Origin: Manihot esculenta
Taxonomy: Eukaryota; Streptophyta; Magnoliopsida; Malpighiales; Euphorbiaceae
Assembly: GCF_001659605.2 (NCBI RefSeq)
Contig: NC_035167.2
Coordinates: 5,250,513-5,314,512 of the forward strand
Length of the DNA stretch: 64,000 nucleotides
Reading direction: 5' to 3'
This document shows positions 22,341 through 34,599 of this stretch, in pieces (positions within the stretch are counted from its first letter, which is position 1; each line of letters opens with the position of its first letter). The position numbers and the translations under genes were made by a program. The notes under the pieces were generated by a model that saw nothing but the letters and a program-made list of their open reading frames with translations, made no database searches and was not told the DNA's origin.

Positions 22341-24779
22341 TCAATTCGAATTATAAGAGGAAATACATTGTCCCTCTTCAATTTCAATACAAGCTTCACC
22401 GTTCAACTTCATCTTGGCCTCTTTTGTCCCCATTTCTACCAGCAAATCAGCAGCATTTTGCTTCTGCATTGCCAGCTCCAAATTGCACAACACATCTCCC
22501 ATGGATGGCCTTTCAATTCCCTTTTCTGCCAAACATTTCTTTGCTATATCAGTGAAAATCCTGAAGCATTCAGGATCAATCTTTCCCTCCAGATATGGAT
22601 CAATCTCCCGTTCAATGGTTCCCATTTGACAGCAATGCAATGCCCATTCTGCCAAACTTGCTTTCTCATACTCTTCTTCCTCTTCTATTTCTCCCATCGG
22701 CAGCACGGCAGGCCTAGCACATAGAATCTCAAACAGTACAACTCCAAATGAATAGACATCTGATTTTTCTGTCAGCTTTTGTCGTCGATAATATTCAGGA
22801 TCTAGGTAACCAAAGGTACCCTTCACCATTGTTGAAACATGGGTCTTAGTCTTAGACTGTGTCAATGAGCTCGAGCCTGCTTTTGATAACCCGAAATCTG
22901 AAACCTTGGCGACCCATTTATCATCTAACAATATGTTGGTGCTCTTGATGTCTCGATGGATGATAACCCCCTTTGCACCTGTGTGCAGGTAGTGTAGTCC
23001 TCGTGCTGCTCCAATGCAAATCTTGAGCCTTTGCTTCCATGGAAGTGGAGGCTTCTGGCTCTTGTAGAGGTGATCGCGTAGTGTCCCTCGAGCCATGTAA
23101 TCATAAACAAGAATCATTTCCTTGTCCTCCATTGAATACCCAATCAGAGATACTAGGTGGGAGTGCCTTAACTCTGAAAGCATTGATATTTCAGTTTGGA
23201 ACTCTTTGAAACCTTGGTGTGAACTTGGATTGGCACGTTTTATAGCAACATTTATGGTGCCACCATCGATGGTCCCTTTGTAGACCATCCCAAAACCTCC
23301 AGTGCCAATGAGTAGAGTGTCTGCAAAATTGTTGGTTGCTGACTTTATCTCAGCAACTGAGAAGATCCGACAATTGTTCGATGATTGTCCTTGCTTAAGT
23401 TTTTCTCTATGCCCCTTAAAATTTGAAACTACTAAAGAAAAACAGAATAGAATGTTCATCACCAGAACACTCCATCCAAGAACATAGGCTACACCTGTAA
23501 AAACACGGTCATCTGAAGAATGATCTTTGGAATCTGAAACATTCAGATGCGAATTTCTTACCCCAAATGGATAGTTTCCTGCTAGATTGTTAAAATGGTC
23601 AGACAACTTGAAGATTTCCAACCCATTTAATATCGGACCCTCTCCTTCATATGATCCATAGTCACTTGCTGTTGCTATTGATAGATACTTTATACCGTCT
23701 CCTGGTCTAGAAAAGTTGACGATATAGTCTCTGAAAATGGGAATTCCAGCTCCATGGCTCCAATGAAAAATATCAGCATGTTCTTCAGCACTTTGATTAC
23801 TGATATAAACACGAAACACTCTTTGTCCTTCGCTCTGAATCCTCCTTGAAATCTCACAGAAATGAAGCCTGACAAGGTAATAGAAGCCAAAATCAACAGG
23901 AAACGACCATCTAGAGCTATAGTTGCTTGCAGACCCACCCTGAACTGTCCGAGCAGATGCGTAAACTTGGACTGGAGCAGCAAATGCAGGTCCCAATGAG
24001 CTTGACTTTATTTCAACATCTGATTGAATAATGCTCGTCTCAGCTTCATCACTTACAAAATAATCTGCATCACTTGTCCACAGGCGAAACATGCCAGTAT
24101 CTTCTGGCTGAGGGATCAACTCCCCTCCTATGTTAATCCGGTACATCAACTCAAGGGCTGTGGAGTTATCCATAACATAACTAGAAGGCTGCCCAATGAG
24201 AGGGAGTGGAGCATCTTCTCGGATGTAAAGATTTGAAGGCATGGAGACGATTTCAATCTTGTTGAAGAAAGCATAGGAACCTGAAATCTTGGAAGATGGA
24301 GTGAAAGTCACATTTAAGATTTGGCTGTCTACGTTGATACAGAGTTCTCTTACAAAATAACTAACATCTGAGGGGAGCTTGGAATACGACCCTTCAGAAG
24401 TGGTTAGAACTCTGTACCGATCAATGCTCACAGAGAACAATGCCTTTGACAACATCAGTCCTGGATACGCCATTGGTTTAAAGTAAAGGCGAACAAACTT
24501 GGGGCCAGTGGAGACAGAAAATGGGTAAGTGTTCTGTTTTCTGAAAACGCAAGCAGAAATTTTTGGTTCTCCATCACGGTAGTGCGGATCTAAGGCATAT
24601 GTTCTTGACACTGATGAAAAACTGAAACTTTTTTCACTGGCAAAAGTTGATTTGAAATCAGAAGATGGGTATGATGGAGAACAATCAAATGCAAAGTTAT
24701 CTGAAGGGATATAAAGAGGTAGCTCATCAGCAGAGAGAGGTACTATGCAACAGAAAATGAACAAGAAAACAAGAGGCAT
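22341..24779 (-). CDS. CrRLK1L (FERONIA-like) malectin-domain receptor kinase
   Basis: Single exon of 812 codons from ATG 24779; the open frame reaches 24851 but only through a TTG, so I use the first ATG, which gives a proper signal peptide (MPLVFLFIFCCIVPLSA). Next comes a long malectin-like extracellular region (about residues 25-405; YIPSDNFAFDC, YPFSVSTGPKFVRLYF, RWSFPVDFGFYYLVRLHFCE), a membrane span near 425-447 and a Ser/Thr kinase (about 485-765). Kinase motifs are intact: GTGGFGMVYKG, VAIKRANP, HRDIKSTNILLDD, DFGLSK and GTFGYLDPEYY; it is an RD kinase. The group binds RALF peptides and cell-wall pectin at the plasma membrane and controls growth, immunity and fertilisation. Lack of introns is normal here. 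Which member cannot be told from sequence alone. Confidence 0.95.
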   Translation of the reverse strand: MPLVFLFIFCCIVPLSADELPLYIPSDNFAFDCSPSYPSSDFKSTFASEKSFSFSSVSRTYALDPHYRDGEPKISACVFRKQNTYPFSVSTGPKFVRLYFKPMAYPGLMLSKALFSVSIDRYRVLTTSEGSYSKLPSDVSYFVRELCINVDSQILNVTFTPSSKISGSYAFFNKIEIVSMPSNLYIREDAPLPLIGQPSSYVMDNSTALELMYRINIGGELIPQPEDTGMFRLWTSDADYFVSDEAETSIIQSDVEIKSSSLGPAFAAPVQVYASARTVQGGSASNYSSRWSFPVDFGFYYLVRLHFCEISRRIQSEGQRVFRVYISNQSAEEHADIFHWSHGAGIPIFRDYIVNFSRPGDGIKYLSIATASDYGSYEGEGPILNGLEIFKLSDHFNNLAGNYPFGVRNSHLNVSDSKDHSSDDRVFTGVAYVLGWSVLVMNILFCFSLVVSNFKGHREKLKQGQSSNNCRIFSVAEIKSATNNFADTLLIGTGGFGMVYKGTIDGGTINVAIKRANPSSHQGFKEFQTEISMLSELRHSHLVSLIGYSMEDKEMILVYDYMARGTLRDHLYKSQKPPLPWKQRLKICIGAARGLHYLHTGAKGVIIHRDIKSTNILLDDKWVAKVSDFGLSKAGSSSLTQSKTKTHVSTMVKGTFGYLDPEYYRRQKLTEKSDVYSFGVVLFEILCARPAVLPMGEIEEEEEYEKASLAEWALHCCQMGTIEREIDPYLEGKIDPECFRIFTDIAKKCLAEKGIERPSMGDVLCNLELAMQKQNAADLLVEMGTKEAKMKLNGEACIEIEEGQCISSYNSN

Positions 24780-25542
24780 GATGTGTTTTAACTCTTTAGC
24801 AAGTTTAAGTAAAATGAAACAACGTGGTGTAAGCAAGTACTTGATGAACAAAGACTTTGCTGCTTAGTTGAGACAAGAAATTTCAGAACGTCTTCTACAG
24901 GCTGATTCTTCTTTGATGACTTTGGCGATGACTCACTTGTTTCAGATGACTGATGACTTCGTCAACGTGTATTTTCTCCTTTGAAAACTCAGTTTCTAAC
25001 CATCCAAGAAGCTGTGCTGTGATTCTTGAAGGGACATGAGAAAGAAAAATCTAATGTTACGTGTCACATATTCCTGGCCATATGGATGTGAAGATATCGG
25101 TAGAAAGGATTCCATGGACCTGCAAATTACGATGACCATCAAAACCTAGGCTGCTGCTATTGATATAGGATTAGTTAGATTAGGTCGTTAGTTTTAACCA
25201 ATAAACGTTCGACATTAAGACTTCTATATATAAATATTTTAATAAATTTTATTTTTTAAATTAAAATTAAGTAATGAAAAATAAATTATCTCATTAAAAA
25301 TTATTTTTCAAATACTGCAAACAAATGAAGTCTAAATCATTTACATTAAAAGAAGTAAACTTGTAACAGCAAACGTACATATATGAAGCAGAATCTATGG
25401 AGAAATTATATTACATTTGAAACAACCACTTTTCATAATCTTTCTATCCTTATAGTTCATTGTTGATCCTACTCTTGTATTGTCTATATAATCTATCCTA
25501 TGCAATCTTTTAACAGAAACATGCAACAGAAGAACAACATGA
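24780..25542 (-). promoter_or_regulatory. Upstream region of the receptor kinase; 3' flank of the transporter gene
   Basis: Both neighbours are on the minus strand, so this ~760-bp gap must hold the kinase promoter and 5' leader as well as the transporter's 3' end. An ACGTGTC motif (about 25059-25065; ABRE/G-box core type) is present. 25225-25320 is A+T-rich. No TATA box is certain. Confidence 0.4.
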
Positions 25543-28500
25543 TTAGTTCACAGGACAACCATCAACCGCAATGCCTTTGGCTGTCGGACAAGTTGCTAAA
25601 TCACAGTGCTCACCATTAGTTCCCCACCAAGTTAAACTTCTGTTCTCTATCCCCACTGCAAAGTACAATGCCACTGCCATGAAAGCCACCCCTGCATCCA
25701 ATGCTGCTGAAAGAATGTAATTATACCTTTGCCACCATTGTTTCCGGTAGCGAAAAACGAAGAAGTTAAAGATTGTTCCGACTATGATCCAAGAATTGTA
25801 GTTCACTGCTGTTGCTGGAGGCATCATTCCTGTTGATCCTAGAAGAACTGGGAGGTTAATGAGGGGAATCCAAGATTGCTTTGGGAATGTTTTGTGTAAT
25901 AGATAAACTATGACTGGCCCTGCTGCACCTCCGAGGAAGAACCAGTTCATGGCTTGGTAGTTTCCAAGGCTGCCGAATATTCGTTTAGGTCCCACCAAAC
26001 CCCATATGACAGATGCGTCGAAGAAGACTCTGTCGCCGGGGCATGTCCATGGACTGTCAGGTGGAAGCAGATCATCTTGGCATATGTTGTTAATGGAGTT
26101 TAGCAGCCACCATGCTACTGCAAGGTTGATGGTTCCAGCAAGCATTGTTCCGATGAACTAGGCATTCCCATATGGAAAAAGAAAAGTAGAAATAGAAAAG
26201 ATTAGTTATGAAATTTTTTAAAATCAAAATCGAATGGGAACTGAAATTCTGAATTTGATCGGTTATTTCAATTTGAACTGAATATGCTCGATCCTAAGAA
26301 TAAGTGCAAAAGAAGATAAAATCATTCAATGAATTACTTAATGCAATCATAAACTCAATTTGATGTTTTATTTTTTGTTCCTTTATTTTGTAGGTGCTTT
26401 TGATGCAAGATTGGTTAGAAGAGATTCTATACCTGAACCAAGAACATTGATCTTGGAGGGATCTTCATGTAGTGTCCAAGCTTGAAATCGTTGAGAAAGG
26501 AGACAGCCTGAGCCATGCTCATATAACCATAGGTTTTGAAGCAGACATTAGCTATTGGTCTTCCTGGATATATGATGCCCATGACATACTCTGTGATTAT
26601 GTTTAAGCCTGGTGTCTGCACTTGAAATTGTAAGATCATTAGTGAAGAATGCATGAGAAATTTATCTTTATCAGATTAGATACGTAAAAATGCAGGCAAA
26701 AATTCAATGAACTTGATTAATCACCTGGTTTGTAGTGGCAGTTATTATGCTGATTGGAAGCGTGAAGAAGAAAGCCATTGCGCTGGCAAAAAGGAGTCCC
26801 CACCATGGCATCTGAACCTGATCATTCAAGACAATGCAGAGAACAAGCGAAACTGCAAGCGTAACAGCCAGCAATACGTGAAACCACCAGGAAGGTATGT
26901 CTTTGTATCTTTTCATCAATTTAGTATGAATATCCTCCTTGCCCTTGTAAGAAGCTCGATATCTCTCGTATATCTCCCTTCCATAGAACAAGGCTACATG
27001 CGTAAGCGTCGACGCAATGGTTGCGAAACCAAAGCCATAAGTAAGAGCAAAAAACATGCTCAAATGAATACGCCCTTGCTCCTCGTACTTCGGCAGATCT
27101 AGCTCGAACTTGTCATTAACAATAGCCGATATATCATACTTCTTGCCTTGGGATGTAAACAAGTGGGAAGAGAATATGGGAAATTTGTGTGCACTGTAAA
27201 GGTCTAGTCCCCAGTAAGCAATGGGAATGGCAATGTAGATTATCAATACATATCCCAGAAGAACATTGACAATGGCAAAGAAAGGGCTAATGAGGGGGCT
27301 GAACAAGAAAGATGCCACAGCAGACCAGTCGAGAGTTAAAGCTCCGAGTCCGAGTCCTCTCATGCCTGAGCCGAGTTGCTGAGCTGTTACTGACTTTGAA
27401 AACACCCAGCAAACCCATGAAATGCTTGTAAGTGTTGTGAATAAGTATCCTGGAACTACATACCAGGAAAAGCTGCAAACTAGTGCAATCACGAAGAACT
27501 TAGCCCTTGTCATGCGTCCATCTTTTTCATCTTTCTCGTGCAAAGCCCTGCAAAATTATAGAAGAAAAAATTTTCTGGCATTAGCTTATGTGCATTATCT
27601 GACTACATAATTTGTTCCTGGAAATGACCAAGTGCTGGAAATTGAACATATCCTAAAGGTGGGGATTTTTCTGGAGGTAATAGTAAGATATCGAGTTTGA
27701 ATTTTAATTTAATAATACTAAAATTGTTTGTCAATTTGTAAAGTATCAAATTCAAATTTTTCTGGACGCACCACTGCTCTTAGTCCAAGTCTCTGAGTGC
27801 ACAGCAGAATATCTTGACTTCCAACCAGAAAACTAGGGCCTATCATGCTTTTGTGATAATTTTTAAAAAAACAACTTGCCTGGAAAATATTAGCAGACTC
27901 AAATTGATTGTCTTCCATTCCCATCCATGGCCAACTTATTTTGTAAAAAATAAATATGTCGACACTCTTTCGAATATAGATTTGTATAATGAGCTGTTGA
28001 AGCAGCAAAAGTTAATAACTTTGAAAAGCTCTTTATGCAAATGTCACATGATTTTAGCCATGACTTTTATTGCTAGTTATGGTATTTCCTGTCCATGAAA
28101 CTAGCAACAGCATCCAAGAATCCTCTGCTTTCAGCTTTTCACCAATTCAAGGATAAGTCAGATTTGCACTCACAAACTTAATCTGATAGTAAATGTATCT
28201 GAATAAATCTGAAGAGTTTTATATTTATTCTTTCAAAAAAAAATGATACGTGAGATTTAAAAATTTTAATAGTAATTAATGAAATTTTAAATTAGATATT
28301 TCATAAGCTTTTCATAAATGAGCTGTTACATTTGACTTAAGTCCAACTTGAAAATTCAAAACATAATATAAAATAAAATTAAAATTAAAAAAAAAAATAC
28401 AAGTTGATTTAGGAATATTTTATTATTTGTTAATAAGGTGGTGGTAATTATTAGGTAGCCATGTTGAAGATTCTAGCTTGCTTCAAGTGGATGAAATAAA

Positions 28501-30276
28501 ATAAAAAGAGAACATTAAAAAACAATTTTAAATGAGAAAAAGATTAAAAAATCCATCATTGCATGTATCTAGTCTTCTTCTTATCACTAATTCTTGATTC
28601 ATAAGCATCTTCATGAGTTCATTTTTTTTTTAAAAAAAAAGTTAGTATCAAGTTGAAAAAATTATCCAACTGAATTAATTTCGAATTTGATTTTTTATTT
28701 ATTTTAATTTGATTTAATTTTTAATTTTAAAAATTTTATTTTTTTAATTTAATTTGATTTTTATAAAAAAATTAAAAGAATTAAATCTAACTAATTAGTG
28801 ATATAGTATATTATTTTTGATAATATAGATATTAAACTATAATTAAAATTGAAATATTTTAAATAAATTTTAAAATATTAAAAATAAAATATAAAAAATA
28901 AAAAAATTCATTAAAAATTCTATCAATTTATTTTTTTCAATTTTTTTAATAAAAATTACTTTTGTAATTAAACATAAATGTCTAAAATATTTTTTATAAT
29001 ATTTATTTTTTAGTTATAAAAATAGGAATATTTTTTACATTAGAAAATTATTTCCGTTCATAATTAATTAAAAATAAATTTTATTTTTACTAAAAATTAA
29101 AAAATTTAGAATTGTTTTCCACAAAGAACATAATCCTCCAGATTCAAGTTTCTCTTCTCTATTATATAATAACAATAAAAATAATAATAAATAAAAAATT
29201 AAAAAATATATTAATTAGTTTTTCAATTTTAAAAAATATATTAATACTTCTCTAACTTTAAAAAATTACTAATTTATCCATCCATTAATTTTAATAATTA
29301 AATATTTTACTATTTAATTCATATAATTTAAAAAATATATTAATTAACCCTTCAATTTTATAAAAAAATTTACTGAAAATATTTTAAATTTTTACAATAT
29401 TTCAATAACTAAATCAAAGCTGTAATTTATAAGTTTTCCATAAAATAAATACTAAATTTTAAATTTTTTTAAATAATAAGTAAAAAAAAAAAAGGAAAAA
29501 GAAAAAGAAAGTGGACAGCATACCTGAAGAGGGAGACCTGAACAAGAGTGCCAGGCCACCACATATGGGCAGGCTCTACCACATACTTCCTCAGCAGCCC
29601 TGCCCATCCATATCCTAACACCTACAATTTCCCATTACTCAATTCAATTTTCATGAACAATATCATCTTACATCTATGAATTTGATCAAGAAAATCAAAT
29701 ACTCACCTGGGTAGTAACGATGAGAATCCAACCAGCCAAGAATGAAATTTTCCTCTTGTAAAATGCTTTGATGATAGTAACAATTCCGACTGCATAAGCA
29801 GATCCATTTCCAAATGCACTTCCAGCGTTTGCAAATATAGAGATGAGTACGTGCTCTTTCATGTTAAATGGACCCGGGTTCAACGAAAACATTTTCGACC
29901 CGAGTCCAGGGATCCGAAACTTCGTTTTAGGAAGCACAGCAGCCAAGAAATGGCCGACGGGAAGTGTAGCAACTTGTACGGTGATTTGGGTGATGATAAG
30001 AGGCTCTGTTCTGTAAGAAAAGAATTGGTTGAGGAATGAGAGAAGCCCACAAGAGAGCAAACCCAAAAACCACATCCTGAATGTCCATACAGGGAGGCTC
30101 GGGTCGTCGGTGTTCGTAACGGTTAGGCGGACCTCCTCAATGGGGGAAACATCGTCGTCTTCAAGTTCATTGATGGGTTTTTCTGGGTCTGGTCGTTTAG
30201 TGATGTTGCCGTTGCTGTTGCCGTTGCCGGGGGAGGTGTTGGAGGGGTATGGTGTTTGCAGCTCTAGAGTCCCCAT
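25543..30276 (-). CDS. OPT-family oligopeptide transporter, five exons
   Basis: Exons on the minus strand: 30276-29707, 29621-29524, 27547-26725, 26615-26433 and 26157-25543, joined in frame at AG/GT sites to give 762 residues, a normal OPT length. The start is ATG 30276 ([12 protein letters not shown]); the open frame runs further up only through a GTG. Both OPT signature motifs are present: [12 protein letters not shown] (about residues 130-141) and [11 protein letters not shown] (548-558). There are many hydrophobic spans and a short luminal/extracellular C-terminus with several Cys. OPT proteins are proton-coupled carriers of tetra/pentapeptides, glutathione or metal-ligand complexes in plant membranes; the member and substrate cannot be assigned. 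Introns 2 (1976 bp) and 4 contain MITE fragments. Confidence 0.93.
26213..26295. mobile_element. MITE fragment in transporter intron 4
   Basis: About 80 bp with the family motifs 'aaaatcgaa', 'tgatcggttatttcaat' and 'tttgaactgaatatgctc', equivalent to one end of the 7304-7760 element. Confidence 0.4.
28640..28940. mobile_element. Degraded MITE copy in transporter intron 2
   Basis: Shares with the reference copy a left part (tatcaagttgaaaaaatt... ctgaattaattt), the centre (ctaattagtgatatagtata, 'aatatagatattaaa') and 'ttttaaaatattaaaaataaa'; the right arm is missing after about 28940. It sits in an intron of an intact gene. Confidence 0.6.
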
Positions 30277-30630
30277 GATGACGGAGGAGCGATGAGGGAG
30301 GAGGTAGGAGCTAGGTGTGAATCTGAGGAGGAGGAGGAGGAGGAGGCCTACTGCCAGTGTCTTTATTGCATGCTCGTGGGGTGTTTGTAGTGGGAACACA
30401 GGGATTTTTTTTTTTTTTTTCTTAGGAAACTCAAGTCAATTAAATAAAAATTATGAGAAAAAATATTATTTATTAAAATTATTTTAAATATATTTATTCA
30501 TTTATCCCACTCTTATTAATTTATTATAATATATAAAATTATAAACGTGATTAATTATTAACTTTTTAATTAATATCTTTGCAATGAACTTTAAAAATAA
30601 AAAATTAATATCTTTGCAATATATTAAGGT
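30277..30630 (-). promoter_or_regulatory. Presumed leader and promoter of the OPT transporter
   Basis: Directly upstream of the ATG on the minus strand is a (CCT)n-type run (about 30320-30345 on the plus strand as GAG repeats) and a T run at 30404-30420. CT-rich microsatellites are common in plant 5' leaders. No clear TATA box was identified. Confidence 0.35.
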
Positions 30631-30631
30631 A

Positions 30632-31088
30632 GGGGTTATTATTCGGTCGTATCGGTTCAAAATCGAACCGAACTGAATAAACTGAAAATTGAAATTTTAG
30701 TGTTTATAAAAATCGAATCGAATCGATTTTGATCAGAAATCAAACAGAATTGAACCGTTCTGATTCGATTCGGTTCGGTTTGATCGGTTTCGATTTTTAA
30801 TAATTTTTTATTTTTTATACTTTATTTTTAATATTTTAAAATTTAATTAAAATATTTTAATCTTAATATGATTTAATTTCTCTATATTATTAAAAAAATA
30901 TATTATTATCACTAATCGGTTCGATTCGATTTTTTTGGTTTTTTTCTGATCAAAATCAAACCGAAATAACTAAAATTTTTGAAATTAAAAACTGAACCGA
31001 ACCGAAATATATAAAAAACCAAATTAAAATTTTAAATCAATTTGATTTGGTCCATTTTTTCAATTTGAATCGAATACCGATCACCATG
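30632..31088. mobile_element. MITE copy, nearly full length
   Basis: Runs from ggggttattattcggtcg to tcgaataccgatcaccat, the ends being imperfect inverted repeats. The inside has the full order of the family, including 'attattatcactaatcggtt', i.e. the opposite orientation to 7304-7760. Confidence 0.75.
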
Positions 31089-31494
31089 TATCCAGGCATA
31101 TCAACCTTTTAATTTTTGCAATATAGGTTTCCGTTAAAATATTTTCAAGAAAATATTTTTTATTTTTTTGTATTTAAAACGTTCAAAATGATTTATCAAC
31201 ATAAAATATTTTTATGATAAAACATTTTTTTTTCTGAATTCTAAAAAAAAATCACTTTTCAAACTTTTAATAATTTTATTAAATCCATTTCAAAAAAAAA
31301 TTATTAATAATATTATATATAAATTTACCAGGATACTATATTTTTCTTTATTTTTCTTAAAAATAATTTAATTATTATGTATGATTCTAAATATGCATAT
31401 TAATCATTGACAATTAATAATTAAAGGGTTCACTTGAAAAACATTAATTTTTTTATTCCATTTGTAATTTTCACCTTTCAATTAATAATATTTA
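31089..31494. other. A+T-rich intergenic DNA
   Basis: Low-complexity A+T-rich sequence with nothing recognisable. Confidence 0.5.
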
Positions 31495-31955
31495 GTATCA
31501 AATAAAAAAATCAATTCAACTGAATTAATTTAAATTTTTAATTTAATTTTTTATTCATTTCAATTTTATTTAATTTTTAATTTTAAAAAGTTTAATTATT
31601 TCGATTCAATTTGATTTTAATAAAACAATTAAAAAAATCAGATCGAATTAATGAGTGATAATAGTATATTAAATAATATAAAGAAATTAAATCGTATTAA
31701 AATTAAAATATTCTAATTAAATTTTAAAATATTAAAAATAAAATATAAAAATAAAAAATTTATTAAAAATTTAAATCGATTAAATCAAATTGAATCGAAT
31801 TAAATTGTATCGAATCAAATTAAATTATTTTAATTTAATTTAATTTTTAATTAAAATAAATTTAATTTAATTTTTATAAATATTAAAATTTTAATTTTTA
31901 ATTTATTCAATTTAATTTAATTTTAAAATCAAATCGATGAAATAATTGCCCTATT
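31495..31955. mobile_element. MITE copy, degraded
   Basis: Carries the family centre ('aatgagtgataatagtata', 'ataaagaaattaaatcgtat', 'tattaaaaataaaatataaa') between arms in which most CG dinucleotides have become TA-type, as expected for an old copy. The ends are approximate. Confidence 0.65.
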
Positions 31956-33021
31956 TAGTATTTTATCCCTAAATATTATAACTCAGTTTGTTCAATAATT
32001 TTACATTTATTTTCCAATTGTAATTAAATAATATTTAATTAAATTTAATGAGAAAGATAAGAAATTGCTTTGCAAATAATTATCCATCCATCTCATTGAT
32101 CACGTTCTTGTGACGTGATTGGTCTAAATCAAGTGACTAGCCTCCGTCATAATTGCCCATAGAATATAATTAATAATTATATTTTTATTCGAAAAAGTCT
32201 CCCCTCTCATCTCCTATTTTCTTCCGCTTTAAGTACCGGTGGGCTCTATTTTAGAAGGAAAATTAATTAGGGTTTCAAAAATGTCTTTTTTCTTGTAGAA
32301 AATTTTCCCTCGAGAAAATATTTTTTTTGTTTTTTATTATAATTTAAAAAATAAAAATATTAATAAATTTATATATAACATAGAAAATAATTTAATTTTC
32401 TATTTTATTTTGAAAATAATTTTTATTGTTAATTTTTTTAAATATCTCAAATATCAAAAAAATAAAAGAATTATATATATATTTTAAAAAATATTTTCTG
32501 TGAAATAAATATTTAAAAATAATATTATTAAGTTTATACATAGATAAATTCATAATCATTAATCAAAATATTTATATTTAAAAATATTTTATTTTTAAAA
32601 TTTTACTATTCTAATGAATTTATTAATTAATTTTATTTATATTATATGAAATTAAGTATAATATTATAGTTTCAAATTCGTGCAAAGATGAGCTTAATAT
32701 CCATATTAGATTAAATATTTATATTATATTTAAATAATTTTACATATTTTAACTAATTTTTTACTATGATCATTATAATATTTTTAAATATATTTTATCA
32801 ATTTGTTAAGTGGGAGGTAGGCTATATAAAATTTAATATAAATATTTAATTTAATAATTACAAATTTATTTTATGTGCTATCGACTTTATATTAAAGTCA
32901 TCCAATATATACGTATTTATTAAATGTGATGAGTTTGATTGAATTGATTACGCAATGACAAAGTGGTTCTAATACCGTTAATCCAACGGTCAAATTAATA
33001 ATAATAATAATAATAATAATA

Positions 33022-33069
<48 letters not shown>

Positions 33070-33399
33070 ATAAATGGAGGATATCAAGTGGATGTTTTTT
33101 TAAAATAAAAAAAAAAGGAAAAAAAGAGTATGCAAATAATTATAATATTCAAAGTCTAATAAATAAAACCATGTCTGGAATTTTATTCATTTTGAATCAA
33201 AGGGATAAAGAAAAAGGAATGCAATTCTTATTATTATCAAGTTGCTAGTTTCCAAGTTTTAGATATTATTGTTGTGGATAAGTGGCAAAAAAGAGTTGCA
33301 TGGGATCTGTGATTCTTTTGAATTTAAGGTGGTTAGTGTATATGGACAGCTACTAAGTCAGTAAATTTGAAAATCCAACTAATACGGGTCAGTGTATAA
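31956..33399. other. A+T-rich intergenic DNA with a short ordinary stretch
   Basis: Mostly A+T-rich. 32085-32290 is less so (contains 'atcacgttcttgtgacgtgat', an inverted repeat) but has no gene. A large trinucleotide microsatellite lies at 32994-33074. Confidence 0.5.
32994..33074. repeat. (AAT)n followed by (ATT)n microsatellite
   Basis: About ten AAT units run directly into about seventeen ATT units and then two or three AAT-type units, so the tract is self-complementary and could form a hairpin. Confidence 0.95.
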
Positions 33400-33589
33400 G
33401 AGATTCTGTAATTATAGATATAATAGGGATCTACTATATAATATCATTTAATGGTAACTAATGTTATGAGAGACTCAACTAGACACACGAGGCGAGTTTT
33501 TATCATTTAGAGCATTGACTATCATGATGACTGGATCTTTTTTTCTTATGACTGAGATTTGAGTGACCGAGAGTGATACATAAATTTTG

Positions 33590-34000
33590 GTTCGATAGGA
33601 ACTCAACAGTATAGAAATAATTACAGCAGACAGCCTTTTAAAGCTGTAAATTTTGGTAATCATTTGAATATTGTGGAAGAAATGAGAGACAATAAGGGAA
33701 AGTCAGTTGTCAATATAACAGACAAATAAGATAAAATCAATCCTTATCAGAAACCAATTGAAGACATATGTTATCGCTGCAGGCAACCTGGACATTGATC
33801 GAATAATTATCCAGAACGCATGGGAGTTAATAATGATCGTTGATAGATTAATGTGGTTGAGGAGGTGGTTGAATCTGAGGAGGAAGTGGATGAAGATGCT
33901 CGGTTTATTCCTACTTCTAAAGATGGGGAGATCACCTATGTGGTGAAGAAAATTTTATGCTTGACGAAATAGGAGGATGAGATGCAAATAATGAAGTTTT
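33590..34000 (+). pseudogene. Gypsy Gag tail and zinc-knuckle relic
   Basis: Reads GTQQYRNNYSRQPFKAVNFG and later ICYRCRQPGH with stops after the His and a lost last Cys (NNYPER), followed by an acidic stretch. This is typical of the end of a gypsy Gag just before the protease. Confidence 0.7.
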
Positions 34001-34017
34001 TCTAGGTAAAGCATCGA

Positions 34018-34599
34018 GTGAGAGAAGCAATTTGCAAGCTAATTATAGATAGTAGCAGTTGTAAAAATCTGATAGCTAAGCAATTGGTAGAGAAACTACA
34101 ATTGCCTACACAGCCTCACCCTTCGTCATACAAAGTTGGATGGATTAAGGAAGGTTCGACAATTGAAATCAATAGAATTTGCAGCGTGCCTATTTCGATT
34201 GGTAAATCTTACACTGAATTTGTTAATTGCGATGTTGCGATTATAGATTGCTGTAGAATTTTGTTAGGTCGTCCTTGGCAGTTTGATGCTGATGCTTTGT
34301 ATAAGGAGAAGGAGAATTCATACATATTTATATGGAAACTAAAGAATATTGCTATTTTACCTTATGGTTCTACGAAACATTATAAAATGGAAGGAAAAAA
34401 TATTGTTGTTGTCTTTACGGGAGTGCAAAGGCTATTAGACGCAGTTGAGAAATTTGGAGGCACACTGGCTTTATTAGTAAGAGCAAAAGGTGAAGTAGAG
34501 GATGTACCATCTTTATCACCACTTGTCAAAGAACTATTGAAGGAGTTTTCTAGGGTAGTGGAGGAACCTTCAAAGCTTCTACCTTTGTGGGATATTTAA
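34018..34599 (+). pseudogene. Gypsy protease segment relic
   Basis: The longest open stretch of the relic. It begins around the aspartic protease active site, here reading IIDSSSCKNLIAKQLVEKL (DSGS/A-type motif degraded to DSSS). It goes on with the conserved ILLGRPWQFD and then the linker that leads to reverse transcriptase (PLVKELLKEFSRVV). The frame stops at 34597-34599. Confidence 0.8.

Noticed and set aside
24780..24851. 24-residue N-terminal extension of the receptor kinase
   Set aside because: The frame opens only with TTG; the first ATG at 24779 gives a standard signal peptide.
30277..30399. 41-residue N-terminal extension of the OPT transporter
   Set aside because: Opens only with GTG and consists of leader-like CT-repeat translation; ATG 30276 is the first ATG.
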